Shown: in pieces, positions 1 through 10,468 of the stretch | Layout: each line of letters starts with the position of its first letter | Numbering within the stretch: position 1 is the stretch's first letter | Source: Chionoecetes opilio | Lineage: Eukaryota > Arthropoda > Malacostraca > Decapoda > Majidae | NCBI GenBank assembly: GCA_016584305.1 | Contig: JACEEZ010021756.1 | Coordinates: 66,663 to 130,662, forward strand | Reading direction: 5' to 3' | Length of the DNA: 64,000 nt | Made by a program: the position numbers and the translations under genes | The notes under the pieces: generated by a model | The model's input: only the letters and a program-made list of their open reading frames with translations | Told to the model about the DNA's origin: nothing | Databases searched by the model: none

Positions 1-1097
1 AAATAGCATATGTTGCTTACCTTAAATCTAATAGGGATTATCTACAGGGAGCGAGGGTTCCGAGGCATCTTGTAGGTCACTCATCGTCACATCGGTCGGG
101 GATCGCACGATTACAGCTGATAACTTGTAAGCAAACCCACAACAATGAAAGTGTACCGTCGAATGAAAGCCATCAATAAATTACGATAACTGACGATATC
201 GTGAATGGATCACAACATATATCCTTCACAAGAATGTTTTTTTGGTAATAATGGACGAGAGCTGCACGATGGCTACCGCCGTTACATCGGTTAGAGTTCG
301 CCCGATCACAGCTGATAACTTGTAAACAAATCCACAGCAACGAAAGTTGCCACTGGTGCAAGAACGTCACTGAGACTATTGAACACTTTCTGCTGCACTC
401 TCCGCGCTTCCACTCCCACCGTGTAGTGTTACGCTCTCAACTCCTCGCCCTGAACATCACCACCTTTGTTTGACCTGCCCACCCTGCTGGCGGCGGCTGG
501 TGTCCGCCCCTCACGGCAACACGCTGCAATCTGCCCCACCTGTGCCTTCCTGAGGAGGACAGGTCAACTACCGCGCCTGTGATAACATCATAGGACATCA
601 CCAGGGCTCAGTGTTCCCCAAGGGATCCTCGCAGCCCTAAAACAACAACAACAACAGCAACGAAAGCGTACCCTCGAACGAAAGCCATCAATAAATTATG
701 ATAACTGATGATATTGTGAATGGATCACAACATATATCCTTCACATGAATGGTTTTTTTGGTAATAATGGACGAGAACTGCGTGGTCGCTACCACCGTTC
801 CCCACCTCATGCCACCCTCACCCCACCTCTGTGGCGACACGCCGCCGCCGTGCCCCACCTCACCCCATGCCAGGGACACACAGCCTTCGTTATGTACGAT
901 ATTTCGGCGCTCTATATGAGAACTCCTCGGATTTGGCCTACTTTGATGGCGGAATCGTTCTATATGATCACATTTGTTCCTAATGAAAATTTTGGAATTT
1001 TATTTATTTAAAAAAAAATAAAAAATATAATATTTTAGGTCGTTCACTTTATAGGGGAAACGCTTTATGCGAACATGCTTTATGCGGGACCCTAGTG
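1..1097. mobile_element. Tigger/mariner-like element A1 (5' end outside window)
   Basis: The right terminus reads GCAGGACCCTAGTG-like followed by TA. It matches the right end of the complete copy at 26707-28865, whose left end is the inverted form. The interior shares long stretches with that copy, for example the block at 120-260 v. 28320-28450. A segment of about 190 bp (111-300) is partly duplicated at 309-345 plus 667-780, interrupted by a LINE. No transposase ORF is seen, so it is non-autonomous. TA target duplication and short TIRs beginning CA suggest Tc1/mariner-pogo; the family name is inference. Confidence 0.7.
347..653 (+). mobile_element. 5'-truncated LINE 3' end inside A1
   Basis: A 307-bp insertion flanked by a perfect 13-bp duplication (ACAGCAACGAAAG at 334-346 and 654-666), ending in an (AAC)n tail: the signature of target-primed reverse transcription. 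The start encodes the end of a Jockey/I-type ORF2 with a Cys-x-x-Cys, then ETIEHFLL-like motif, then reads out of frame. Its 3' UTR recurs at 5570-5935 and, inverted, at 43577-43745. Confidence 0.8.
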
Positions 1098-1099
1098 TA

Positions 1100-2132
1100 T
1101 ATATATATTGTGCGAGGCTGCTTTTGCATCCAGCGTGGGATGATTTGTTTCTGTTGCTGCTGCTGATGATGATTTGTTTATATATTTCCTGGATGTTCAT
1201 TGGGTAATTAAAGGATTATCCCGGTCCTTCGGTGAAATCTCCCGTAGCTTTGGGAGATCGCGGATTGCCTCAAAATTGGCGGAAATGAGAACCACGACAG
1301 CGGTAATCAGTTTGAATGAAGATACGCAGAAAATTTGCCCAGTGTAATAACCCCTTTAGGTTTGTGAACTAGTGGGGAGGACAGGGGGGTCGCCCCCCAG
1401 TTAGGTCCTGAAAGTATTGGTCAATATGGAGTATTGTGTCATATGTCAATAAGTGGATAAAAGGTTGGCAAGACTGGGGTGGCGGATCTTCAGGTGGTAA
1501 AATTGGGGTTGCGGATCTTCATGTGATCTAAATTTTTTTTTTAATTAGTAAAGGTTCTAGCGATGTGACCGCGTCATCTGCCCGTGAACACCTACCTTCA
1601 TTTGGTCGCACTTATGATTCACGTAATGCCTTGGACAAGCATCTAACACTACCAAAACTATTGTTTCAGTAGCTGAAATAAGAGATTAGGCCTGAAAATG
1701 GAATCAGCTGATGGCGCGCAGATTTACCAACGAGAGGCTAGCGAGAAATCTGGCGGGTTTACTAGACTGCTGGTGAAAAAAAAAAATCTGCCCCACCCCC
1801 CCCCGAAAAAATTCCATGGGTGCAAATCTCCCATGAAGATTTAGAAGTCTTTTAAGCTAGCCTACAACATTGGAAATTTCCCTTATTGGGTATTAATTTT
1901 GCCCTATGTGTAATAGCACAGCAACACAGGCTAAAAAACCATTGCGTTATACGTACCAGCCTATTTTACTACCTGCATTACATTCACATATCATACTGAA
2001 AAATGACATAAATGCTGCATACCTTTACCTCCGCGCTTCTCCTCCTCTTATTTTCATATTTTCCTAAGCTGGGCCGCTTAAACCTTTTCTTATCCATTTG
2101 TTTTTGTGCCGCACATCCCCCATCGATGTCAA
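1100..2132. other. No gene seen; AT-rich unique or decayed DNA
   Basis: No convincing ORF. About 1373-1445 is a diverged piece of the dispersed repeat found at 25897-26000, 43320-43430 and, badly degraded, near 58250-58360. Confidence 0.5.
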
Positions 2133-2441
2133 TGGACCCTACCCATAGCTACGTCACGGTTTATCTACATCGGTGCATTGTAGAGATAAGTCGGGGTTGC
2201 TGCGGGTGGACCTACGGTGGGAAAACTACGACGATGGAAGAATTTAGAGTTATTTTGCGTGAAATTGATATTCCAGGTGCTATATTACCGTGTTCTGTTC
2301 TCGCTGACAACACATAGAGAAGACCTGAGGTAATGGCTGATGTGCAGAGGCTTCTAAACTAGGAAAACAGAGTCATAACAGAGCCTCGTCAAGAGGTAAG
2401 CAAGTGGTAGGTAGTAGTACGTATATATTGTCATAGGTGGG
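2133..2441 (+). repeat. Inverted-repeat unit X, copy 1
   Basis: Closely matches the reverse complement of 9890-10167, and less closely 6960-7200. It carries the exon-like ORF described at 2234-2395 and marks the left end of the palindromic region reaching 10167. Similarity to the right copy stops at about 2133. Confidence 0.7.
2234..2395 (+). pseudogene. Exon-like ORF with SAP-like tail, copy 1
   Basis: ATG-led (MEEFRVILREIDIPG...) with a stop after 27 codons. Reading past it in another frame gives D-L-R, then WLMCRGF, which resembles the start of a SAP DNA-binding motif. The unit ends AAGAG/GTAAGC, a good 5' splice site. Copies are at 7001-7164 (-), 9336-9850 (+, interrupted) and 9899-10060 (-). 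Copies 1 and 4 encode the same 27 residues from the ATG to the stop. The SAP assignment is a weak inference; it may be a decayed first exon carried by a transposon. Confidence 0.35.
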
Positions 2442-2792
2442 CGCGATAACGAAAAAATTTACCACGATAACCGATAAATTGATAACGATAACCTTATCGG
2501 CGATAATCGATAATCGATAACTGGCGATAAATTTATCGCCCGATAAGGCAATAACCGATAAATCGATAAATCCAAAATTCCGATACTAGCGATAACGATA
2601 TTGATATTTTAAATAAAAAATCTTAAATGCTATCAGTAAACTGTTAGAAAACCCTTCATTTACCTTTTGGACACTAATATCTTCTAAATTCAATGTTTAT
2701 CCTGTCTCTTCACTAATGAAAAGTAGTTTTTAAGTAAAATAACTACATTTGAAAGTTTAAAGTACTAAAAATGTCTTTTGCACAGCCACAGT

Positions 2793-2990
2793 CTAGACCA
2801 GGTTCTGCAGCATGTTCCCCTTCATAAACATGAGCATGTTGAAGTTTTCATCAGACAGGGAGCTCCTCTTGGCCCTGTTGATGTCCTTGCCAAGGGAGAA
2901 CAAGCGCTCCACCGCAGCGCTGGACGGCATCGCCGTGTTGTACCTCAAGAAGAGGTCAATGAGCACCTTCTCACTGGCCAGGGTGACTGA
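2793..2990 (-). pseudogene. hAT transposase C-terminal dimerisation domain
   Basis: The minus strand encodes SSAAVERLFSLGKDI followed by R-x-x-L-S-D-E-x-F-x-x-L-M-F-M-K-G-N and a stop at 2793-2795. This is the conserved C-terminal hAT dimerisation pattern (SA.vERlFS...R..L......l.fl..N). The rest of the transposase is absent: upstream sequence is interrupted at about 3006 by the CR1 copy, and beyond it only non-coding terminal DNA is seen. A dead fragment of the element at 2432-4017. Confidence 0.8.
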
Positions 2991-3029
2991 GGCTCAGTCT
3001 CAGTGAGCTCAGTCAATAGACTCCGCTGA

Positions 3030-3409
3030 GTACTCACTCGAGAGACGCAGAGTAAGGGGCGATCTGATAGAAGTTTTTAAGTGGATAAAGGGATTTAATA
3101 AAGGAGAGGTAGGAAAAGTTCTTACGGCTTTTAACCAGGGTAGAACAAGAAGTAACGGATTCAAGCTGGAAAAGCGTAGATTTAGAAAGGAAATAGGGAA
3201 AAACTGGTTCACAAATAGGGTGGTAAATTAATGGAATGGTCTCATTAGACAGGTAGTTAGTGTGGAGTCATTAGGGAGCTTTAAAGAGGAGCTGGATAGG
3301 TTCATGGATGGGGATGAAAGGTGGATGTAGGTAGTGTTAGGTGACAGGAACTACCACGTGTAGGCCTCGCGGCCTCTTGTAGCTTCCTTATTTTCTTATG
3401 TTCTTATGA
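3030..3409 (+). mobile_element. CR1-type LINE 3' end, truncated copy
   Basis: Near-identical to 48368-48741. Encodes LERRRVRGDLIEVFKWIKGF and the rest of the ORF2 C-terminus, with an in-frame stop (AAT TAA TGG, about 3227-3235), then the same 3' UTR ending TTATTTTCTTATGTTCTTAT. It splits the hAT element, so it is younger than it. Confidence 0.85.
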
Positions 3410-4145
3410 GTCTCCTTGGCTTGATGCGGGCACAGTCTCTTGTGACACCATCACTAATTCAATACTATAATACTATAAAATAGTAAAGCACTACTAAATT
3501 ACAATAAAAATAGGATCAGTTTAGAATAGGGGCGTAAGTGTTCAAAACGTTAATAAACGGATGTTAAAGAAATGCACCGAATAGTACATACATTCATAGA
3601 CACGTGCACAAAAAATTAGAACGGAAGAAGCACGGGAACATAGGGAAAAAAAATCATCAAAGAACGCGTAAAACCGGGAGCGCACAGGAGCAACACCTCC
3701 CCGTCCGACAGCTGGTGAGAGACTGAAGCTGAGTGAACGTTTTGAGAAGACGTCAAGACGGTTAGCTGGGTTTAGACCGTTGTTCGGTTCCCAGCTCGGA
3801 CCTACCTATTTCTGCCTCCAAGGCACGCGCGGCTCGCCCCTGTGCTAAACTGGAACCAGAAAATAAGATTACCGATTATTGCTAGTTTGGAACCAAAAGT
3901 ATCGGCGATACCGATGAATTGATAACGCGAGAAAAAAAATTATCGTCTAACCAATAACCCGATATCGTTATCGCGATAAATTATCGCAATAATTTATCGC
4001 GATAACTCCCACCATAGACCACTGTATACCTGGACTGCACACGCGACAATGTTTTGAATTGCGGGGCTGCATAGGGGTCTGCGGGGCGCCCGACAAAGAG
4101 ATATAGTGGTCTATGGACTATCTTATAGACTGGTTTATCAGTATA

Positions 4146-4230
4146 AGGAGAACCTCGTTTAACCGGCATTTAAAAAAACGGCAGCCTCAAAACAACGGCA
4201 CTAATCGACCCAGGCTTTTTTTATTATTAT

Positions 4231-4268
<38 letters not shown>

Positions 4269-4608
4269 CACTGATAAACTCTGGAACTCTCTTCCTGTTT
4301 CTATTTTTCCACTTTCCTATGACTTACATCTTTTCAAAAGAAGAGTAACAAGACACCTCCCTAACTAAATTGGCTCACCCCTCTTTTTTTATTTTATTCT
4401 CTTACTGTCTTCTTTATAGGGACTGGCAACTAAGCGGGCTTTGTGTTACCCATTTTTGTTGTGCCCTTGGCCGGTTCCTTGTGATGGGGGAAAAAAAAAA
4501 AAAAAAAAAAAATTGGGCGATTCCATAAGAGTAACTCTCAAAACAACGGCAAAATGAGTTATCCGGCATGCGCTCCCCCCCGAGGGTGCCGGATAAACGA
4601 GGTTCTCC
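4146..4608. mobile_element. Tigger-like element C1 carrying a LINE tail
   Basis: TIR AGGAGAACCTCGTTTAACCG at the left and its inverse at the right, with TA on both sides. The inverted right-arm locus (about 6765-6800) lacks it. Inside, 4268-4490 is the 3' end of the LINE seen whole at 30791-31370. A second copy with identical layout is at 34386-34853, so the element multiplied after acquiring the LINE piece. Confidence 0.8.
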
Positions 4609-4617
4609 TATGATATA

Positions 4618-6096
4618 CAGGGAGATCCCGTTATACGAGCATTCGATATACGAGAATCCGATGATACGAGATGTGTAAATTAGGGTCTATTTTCAATATA
4701 CGAGATCGAAAATCCAATGTTACGACATTCAAACTGGGATGAGTAAAATTACCAAGTTATTTACTAAAGTAAATTACAAGTTATTTACTAAAGTAAATTA
4801 AAAGTTATTTACTAAAATTATAAAGTCATTTACTGACTATATGATTTTACCTAAGGTTGTACGATAATCAATCTGAAAATATGATAATTCTGGTGGCTCG
4901 GTACGACAATGTGGCCTACAAAAATTCACAACCCTGGCGAGAAGCCAGCAACGGAGGTAGTATGGCCAGCAACGACCTGCTCGTACTACCTAGATACTAC
5001 TTTCCCTAACGACGGAAGCTACAAAGCTCCCTCGATAGGTCGTAAACGAGTAGGAAAGTTTGTGACTGGCTAAGGCGTCATCCGTCACCAGCCAATGACA
5101 AACAGTTTTTAAAACTTCTCGACCAATCACAAGCCAGCGAGACAATTTTCCGGGCAAGAATGGCATGCCAGACTGCCTCTCTCCGCCTTCTGTCCCCGTC
5201 ATCTAAACTAATTCTCGTTTTATTTGGAATGCTTGCATTTTAAGGAGTTTTAATGTATCAGATAGTAAGATATACAAGTAAGGAGCCTGTGTTGCTAGTG
5301 TTTTGGTGGTAGAAGGTGTGTATGTGGGTCAAAATAGTGAATATTTGTGTTATGGGGCGGCTCCGCGGCAAGAATTTCTCCGTCACTCACTGCCCTGCCA
5401 GCAGTCTCCTTATCATAACATCTTTAAATAGCCCTTATTTAAGGTGACACACGGTGCTACATTGATTTAGATAAAGACACATGTATATAACATCTCACCA
5501 TAATCACTAAGTTGTATAATAACGAGTGATAAGACGTTTAAGCCTGCCCAAACCTACCGTGGCGGAGGAGGCGGCGGCCTGCCCCGTCCGCCGCCTCTCT
5601 CAAAAACCGCCGTCATCCGCCTCACCTGTGCCTTCCTGAAGAAGACAGTCAGCTCCTACGCCTGTGATAGCACCATAGGATTTCACCAGTGATCATAGGA
5701 TTCCTCAAAGGATCCTCGCTTTCCTACTAAATAATTACCAAGGAGATCTCCGCTGGCGGCGGAAATCGGCCGACTCCCGCACAACACAACACCCCGTTAT
5801 CAGCTGTATAATATGTGCCTTCCTGAAGAAGTCAGGTCAGCTCCCATGCCTGTGATAGCACCATAGGATATGACCAGGGATCATAGGATTCCTCAAGGGG
5901 TTCTCGCACCCCTACTAAATATTACCAAATTTTATTTTAGCTTGAAAAACATGTCTTTTTTTTTTTTTTTTTCAATTGATGGGGTCCTGGAACCGAACCT
6001 ATATTTGACCATTAGTTATGTGTTTCGTTATACGAGATTTCGCTTTACGACTATGCCAGGTGGAACCTAACTGCTCGTATCTTCGGGACTTCCCTG
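4618..6096. mobile_element. Tigger-like element B1
   Basis: TIR CAGGGAGATCCC / CAGGGAAGTCCC flanked by TA, with about 120 bp of well-kept ends matching B2 (17691-18533): TATACGAG-rich subtermini, and GCCAGGTGGAACC near the right end. 1479 bp, no transposase. It holds two partial copies of the LINE 3' UTR seen at 347-653 (about 5570-5745 and 5812-5935). The mirror locus at about 6765 is the empty site. Confidence 0.8.
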
Positions 6097-6790
6097 TACT
6101 GTAATCTTCGTAATGTTTGTTCTATAATATTATCAAATAAAAAACAGTAAAACACGCTAAAGAAATGCCATTACGAGACTATGAAGAAATATGCATGAAC
6201 TTAATATTCACTTAACTCTTCACCATTTAAAACTTTGCGAGTCAACTTTTATCATGAAGAGTATCAATAGAAGCGCAACTTTATTAGCTTTCCATTGCTA
6301 TATTGCGTTATCTGATAAATTAATTAGAACCATGCATAAATTAGCATTAAATAAATCATAAAATCATCAATCGGGTATTTTCCCGATTGATGATGTTATT
6401 TATTTACTTATATATTTCATTTTCTGATAAATGAATTAGTACCATGTATAAATTAGCGTTGACTAAATAAATAACCTCATCAATCGGGAAAGTTACCCGA
6501 TTGATGATTTTATTTATTTATTTAATGCTAATTTATGCATGGTTCTAATTAATTTATCAGATAACGAAATATGGCAATGGAAAGCTAATAAAATTGCGCT
6601 TCTATTGACACCCTTCATGATAAAAGTTGACTCGCAAAGTTTTATATGGCGAAGAGTTGAAGTGAATGCATATTTCTTCAGAGTCTCGTAATGGCATTTC
6701 TTTAGCGTGTTTTACTGTTTTTTATTTGATAATATCATAGAACAAACATTTACAAAGATTATAGTATATCATATATACTGATAAACCAGT
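6097..6790. repeat. Long palindrome (core of inverted-repeat region)
   Basis: 6100-6375 is the near-exact inverse of 6500-6770. The centre itself contains two short hairpins built on TCATCAATCGGG...CCCGATTGATGA. Beyond the core, inverted similarity continues outward through the sites of C1, B1 and the hAT to about 2133 on the left and about 7200 on the right. Confidence 0.85.
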
Positions 6791-6801
6791 CTATATGATC
6801 C

Positions 6802-6803
<2 letters not shown>

Positions 6804-6880
<77 letters not shown>
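6804..6880. repeat. (AT)n microsatellite
   Basis: About 77 bp of uninterrupted AT dinucleotides. Confidence 0.95.
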
Positions 6881-6882
<2 letters not shown>

Positions 6883-7000
6883 TCCGAGCGGCCCTCCGAC
6901 TTCAGGCCCTTGTGCGGAAGGGCGATATTCAGTGCGCAGTCCAGGTATACAGTGGTCTATGCTCCCACCTATGCATATTGTGTCCCTACCACTTGTTTAC

Positions 7001-7164
7001 CTCTAAATGAGACTCTGCTGTGACTTTTCTTGGTTTAGAAGCCTCTGCACATCAGCCATCACCTCAGGTCTTCTGTAGTGTTGTCAACTTGTCAGCGAGA
7101 ACACAACACGGAACTATAGCACCTGAATATCAATTTCGCCCAAAACAACTCGAAATTTTTTCAT
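7001..7164 (-). pseudogene. Exon-like ORF with SAP-like tail, copy 2
   Basis: Inverse copy of the unit at 2234-2395: ATG at 7162-7164, a D-L-R then WLMCRGF-type tail, and a splice-donor-like AGAG/GTAAAC at 7001/7000. An extra CTTGTCAG-like insertion and a frameshift break the frame. It supplies the uninterrupted version of the site where the fold-back element at 9457-9801 landed in copy 3. Confidence 0.35.
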
Positions 7165-7235
7165 CGTCTGAGTCTTCTCTTTGTCGGTTGTCTATATTCA
7201 TGGTTATGATAGTATTATAATACCTTATTAATTGA

Positions 7236-8862
7236 TTCCTTTTGTTGTCTTTCCTCATAATAAGTAGTAGTATACATCATGGTTTAAGTGTTACTTGACG
7301 AGCCAATGCAATACGAGAAAATTGAAATTTACATCAGTTTCACAGTTTACTAACCATTAGTCATACAAGTTTGAATAGGTATAGACCTATATAGGATACA
7401 TTTCTAGTGTTTGCCCAGACTCTTCCACTTCCCCCAAACAAGTTTGGGGACCTGTGGGAATGCGGGGTTTTCGGGTGGGGAACAAATTATGCATCGGAAA
7501 CACTTAATTAAAGAGTTGTGTAGGGGGGTTAATTCCCTAGATCTAGGGTAATTCCCTTATATCTAGAGAAATTTGGGTATTATTCTAGTGTTTGCCCATA
7601 CTCCCCCTCTCCCACAAAACAAGCTTGGGGACCTGGGGGATGTGGGATATTTGGCTGGGGGATATGGGATATTTGGCTGGGGTACAAAATATGCGTCGCA
7701 ACTACATAGTTATTGAGTTGTGGTGAGGGGTGTTGAAAAAATTCCCTAGATCTAGGGAAATTCATTGGATTTCTTCTGAGTCCAGAAACGTGTGAACCTG
7801 ACGATCCTCACATAATGATGACAGAAGTGTTGAGAACACCCCGCTAGGAGGTTAGGTTAGATTTGTTTAGGTTAGGGTAAGTTATATTTGGCTAGGTTAG
7901 GTTAGGGTAGGGCAGGTTAGCTTAGGTTAGGTTAGATTTAGTTAGGTTAGGTTTTAGGTGGGTCAAGCCTCCCGATAGGTTAGGTTAATTTTGGTAAGGT
8001 AAATTTCTCTAGATTTAAGGAAATTACCCTAGATTTAGGAAATTTTACCCCCCTTACCCAATTCTTAAATTTAGTGTTTCGGATGCATAATTTGTTCCCC
8101 ACCCGAAAACCCCGCATTCCCACAGGTCCCCAAACTTGTTTGGGGGAAGTGGGAGAGTATGGGCAAAGACTAGAACTTTACCGAAATTTGCCTAACCAAA
8201 ATTAACATAACCTAGCCAAATTTAACCTAACCAAGCGGGGGGCTTGACCCACCGATAACCTAACCTAACCAACCAAAATATGCGTCCCAACCACAGTTTT
8301 TGAATTAGGGGTGTTGAAAAAATTCCCTATATCTAGGGAAAATTCATTGGATTTCTTCTGAGTCCAGAGACGTGTGAACCTGACGATCTTCACAGAACGA
8401 TGACTGAAGTGTCGAGAACCCCCCACCCCCCGGTATGAGGTTAGGTTATATTTGTTTAGGTTAGGTTAGGGTAGGTTATATTTGGGTAGGTTAAGTTAGA
8501 TTTGGTTAGGTTAGGTTAGGTTAGATTTGGTTAGGTTAGGTTAGGTTAGGTTATCGGTGGGTCATGCTCCCCTCGTGGTTAGGTTAATTTTGGTTAGGCA
8601 AATTTCTCTAGATATAAGGGAATTACCCTAGATCTAGGGAATTTACCCTCCCTACACAACTCTTTAATTACGTGTTTCCGACGCATAATTTGTTCCCCAC
8701 CCGAAAACCCCTTATTCCCACAGGACCCCAAACTTGTTTGGGGGAAGTGGGAGTATGGGCAAACACTAGAAATGTATCCTATATAGGTCTATACCTATTC
8801 AAACTTGTATGACTAATGGTTAGTAAACTGTGAAACTGATGTAAATTTCAATTTTCTCGTAT
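7236..8862. repeat. Second palindrome with internal tandem units and TTAGG tracts
   Basis: 7236-7570 is the inverse of about 8600-8864. The middle holds two direct units of about 460 bp (7738-8200 and 8318-8775), each containing a GGGTTTTCGGGTGGGGAAC-type motif, a short palindrome CCCTAGATCTAGGG and GTTAGGTTAGG runs (7851-7960, 8440-8555). The TTAGG-type runs match the arthropod telomere repeat but are imperfect and internal. Confidence 0.75.
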
Positions 8863-8864
8863 TG

Positions 8865-9182
8865 ATGTTTGACGTTTGATGTTTGAAGAATTTTGTCAGT
8901 TATTGACGCAGCTGAGATGGATCTCCACTGTAACCAGACAGATCTCTCTCAGACTACCCCTAGAGAGCTGTCTGCTAGTGCTTATAGTGTTGGCCGAAGC
9001 CAGCACCCCGGGAGGCGGGTTACAAACCCCCGGCTAACACCTGGGACCCATTCACTGCTGGGTGGACAGGGGCTCGGGTTTTAAGGAAACAGCCCAACTG
9101 TTTCCACTCCGCCATGGGATCGAACCCGGGACTTCTCGGTTGTGAACCGAGCGTGCTTCCCCTACACTACGGAGTACCCGAA
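8865..9182 (-). mobile_element. tRNA-derived SINE, copy 1
   Basis: A 318-bp insertion absent from the mirror arm (7290-7320) and flanked by TATTG. On the minus strand the 5' end folds like a tRNA: A box TAGTGTAGGGG, anticodon arm CTCGG-TTCACAA-CCGAG (CAC, Val type) and B box GGTTCGATCCC. The 3' end is a run of ATCAAAC-like units. The long non-tRNA body argues for a SINE rather than a functional tRNA gene. A second copy is at 49300-49500. Confidence 0.8.
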
Positions 9183-9335
9183 TATTGCATTGGCTCGTCA
9201 AGTAACACTTAAACCATGATGTATACTACTACTTATTATGAGGAAAGACAACAAAAGGAACTCAATTAATAAGGTATTTTAATACTATCATAACCATGAA
9301 TATAGACAACCGACAAATTAAGAGAAGACTCAGAC

Positions 9336-9850
9336 GATGAAAAAATTTAGAGTTGTTTTGGACGAAACTGATATTCCAGGTGCTATAGTTCCGTGCTGTG
9401 TTCTCGCAGACAACAGTACAGAAGACCTGAGGTGATGGCTGATGTGCAGAGGCTTCGGTCAATTTATAGTTTCACCCAACCAACGATTTTCTGATGCGCC
9501 TTGTGTTTTTCTGGTGTGTTTTTATGTGTTTTGAATGAATCTGCTAACCGTTTCTGTCGCAAAAAAAAATTTTTTTTTATTTGCAAAAATGACAAAAACA
9601 AACAAAAAAATGAACCTAAACCTAACCTAACCTATACCTAACTAAAAAAAAAAAAAAAAAAAAACTTTATCTACCTGGAAAAAAAAAAAAAAAAATTGCG
9701 ACAGAAACGGTTAGCAGATTCATTCAAAACACATAAAAACACACCAGAAAAACATAAGGCACATCAGAAAATCGTTGGTTGGGTGAAGCTATAAATTATC
9801 CGAGGCTTCTAAACCAAGAAAACAGTCACAGCAGTCTCATTTAGAGAGAG
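9336..9850 (+). pseudogene. Exon-like ORF with SAP-like tail, copy 3 (interrupted)
   Basis: ATG at 9336, similarity to copies 1, 2 and 4 to 9456, then a 345-bp fold-back insertion, then the remainder 9810-9850 ending AGAG/GTAAAC. It contains AVSFRER-type coding after the insertion. Not functional as it stands. Confidence 0.35.
9457..9801. mobile_element. Fold-back MITE with 8-bp target duplication
   Basis: Flanked by GAGGCTTC at 9449-9456 and 9802-9809. Arms of about 130 bp are mutually inverted (AATTTATAG.TTCACCCAACC at both ends) around an A/T-rich centre. Mirror copy 2 (about 7030) has the empty site. An 8-bp duplication fits hAT, P or Merlin; no coding sequence decides between them. Confidence 0.8.
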
Positions 9851-9898
9851 GTAAACAAGTGGTAGGGACACAATACGTACTACCTACCACTTGCTTAC

Positions 9899-10060
9899 CT
9901 GTTGACGAGGCTCTGTTGTGACTCTGTTTTCCTAGTTTAGAAGCCTCTGCACATCAGCCATTACCTCAGGTCTTCTCTATGTGTTGTCAGCGAGAACAGA
10001 ACACGGTAATATAGCACCTGGAATATCAATTTCACGCAAAATAACTCTAAATTCTTCCAT
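9899..10060 (-). pseudogene. Exon-like ORF with SAP-like tail, copy 4
   Basis: Inverse of copy 1, starting at ATG 10058-10060 and ending at a donor-like AG/GTAAGC (9899/9898). Copies 3 and 4 stand tail to tail about 40 bp apart, forming a third small palindrome. The right limit of similarity to copy 1 is near 10167. Confidence 0.4.
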
Positions 10061-10170
10061 CGTCGTAGTTTTCCCTCTGTAGGTCCACCCGCGGTGATCC
10101 CGACTTATCCCCACAATGCACCGATGTAAACAAACCGTGACGTAGTTATGTCTGGGGCCCATTAAGACTA

Positions 10171-10468
10171 AGGCGGGGTTCACACTACACGTATTTGCTG
10201 TCCGTGTCTACGTGGGCGTGGCGATCAGTGACGTCGCCCCGCCACTCCCGCAGCCACGTAAAAGAATTGGGAGCTCCGAATAATGTGAGCTGAGACGCAC
10301 GTCTCAAGGTCAGTGACGTTATACTGCTCCAGCCATGTGGTGGTCGCGGGGAGCCTGTGTTCACATTACACCGGCAGGAAGTGACGTCATTGTGACGTAC
10401 TGTGAGTCACTGATGACAAGACGCACGTAGACTACGTCCAGCAAAAACGTGAAGTGTGAACCGGGCCT
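10171..10468. mobile_element. PIF/Harbinger- or ISL2EU-like MITE
   Basis: TIR AGGC.GGGTTCACACT at both ends with flanking TA, 298 bp, no ORF, rich in CACGT/ACGTG. An internal part (about 10240-10400) resembles 53770-53870, and the terminal motif resembles 53393-53410. GGTTCACAC-type ends are typical of Harbinger/ISL2EU MITEs. Confidence 0.6.

Larger units (their letters stand above)
2432..4017. mobile_element. hAT-like element
   Basis: Ends are CATAGGTGGGCGCGATAAC and, inverted, CTATGGTGGGAGTTATCGC, followed inward by dense GATAA/TTATC subterminal repeats. The TIR type and an internal hAT dimerisation domain on the minus strand support hAT. The uninterrupted form of this locus is seen inverted at about 6950-6990. 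A clean 8-bp duplication is not visible, so the exact ends are uncertain. A CR1 tail sits inside it (3030-3409). Confidence 0.65.

Noticed and set aside
7851..8555. True chromosome end or telomere
   Set aside because: TTAGG runs are short, impure, in both orientations and internal.
9111..9180. Functional tRNA-Val gene on the minus strand
   Set aside because: Continues into a conserved 250-bp non-tRNA body, has a target duplication and a second copy: a SINE.
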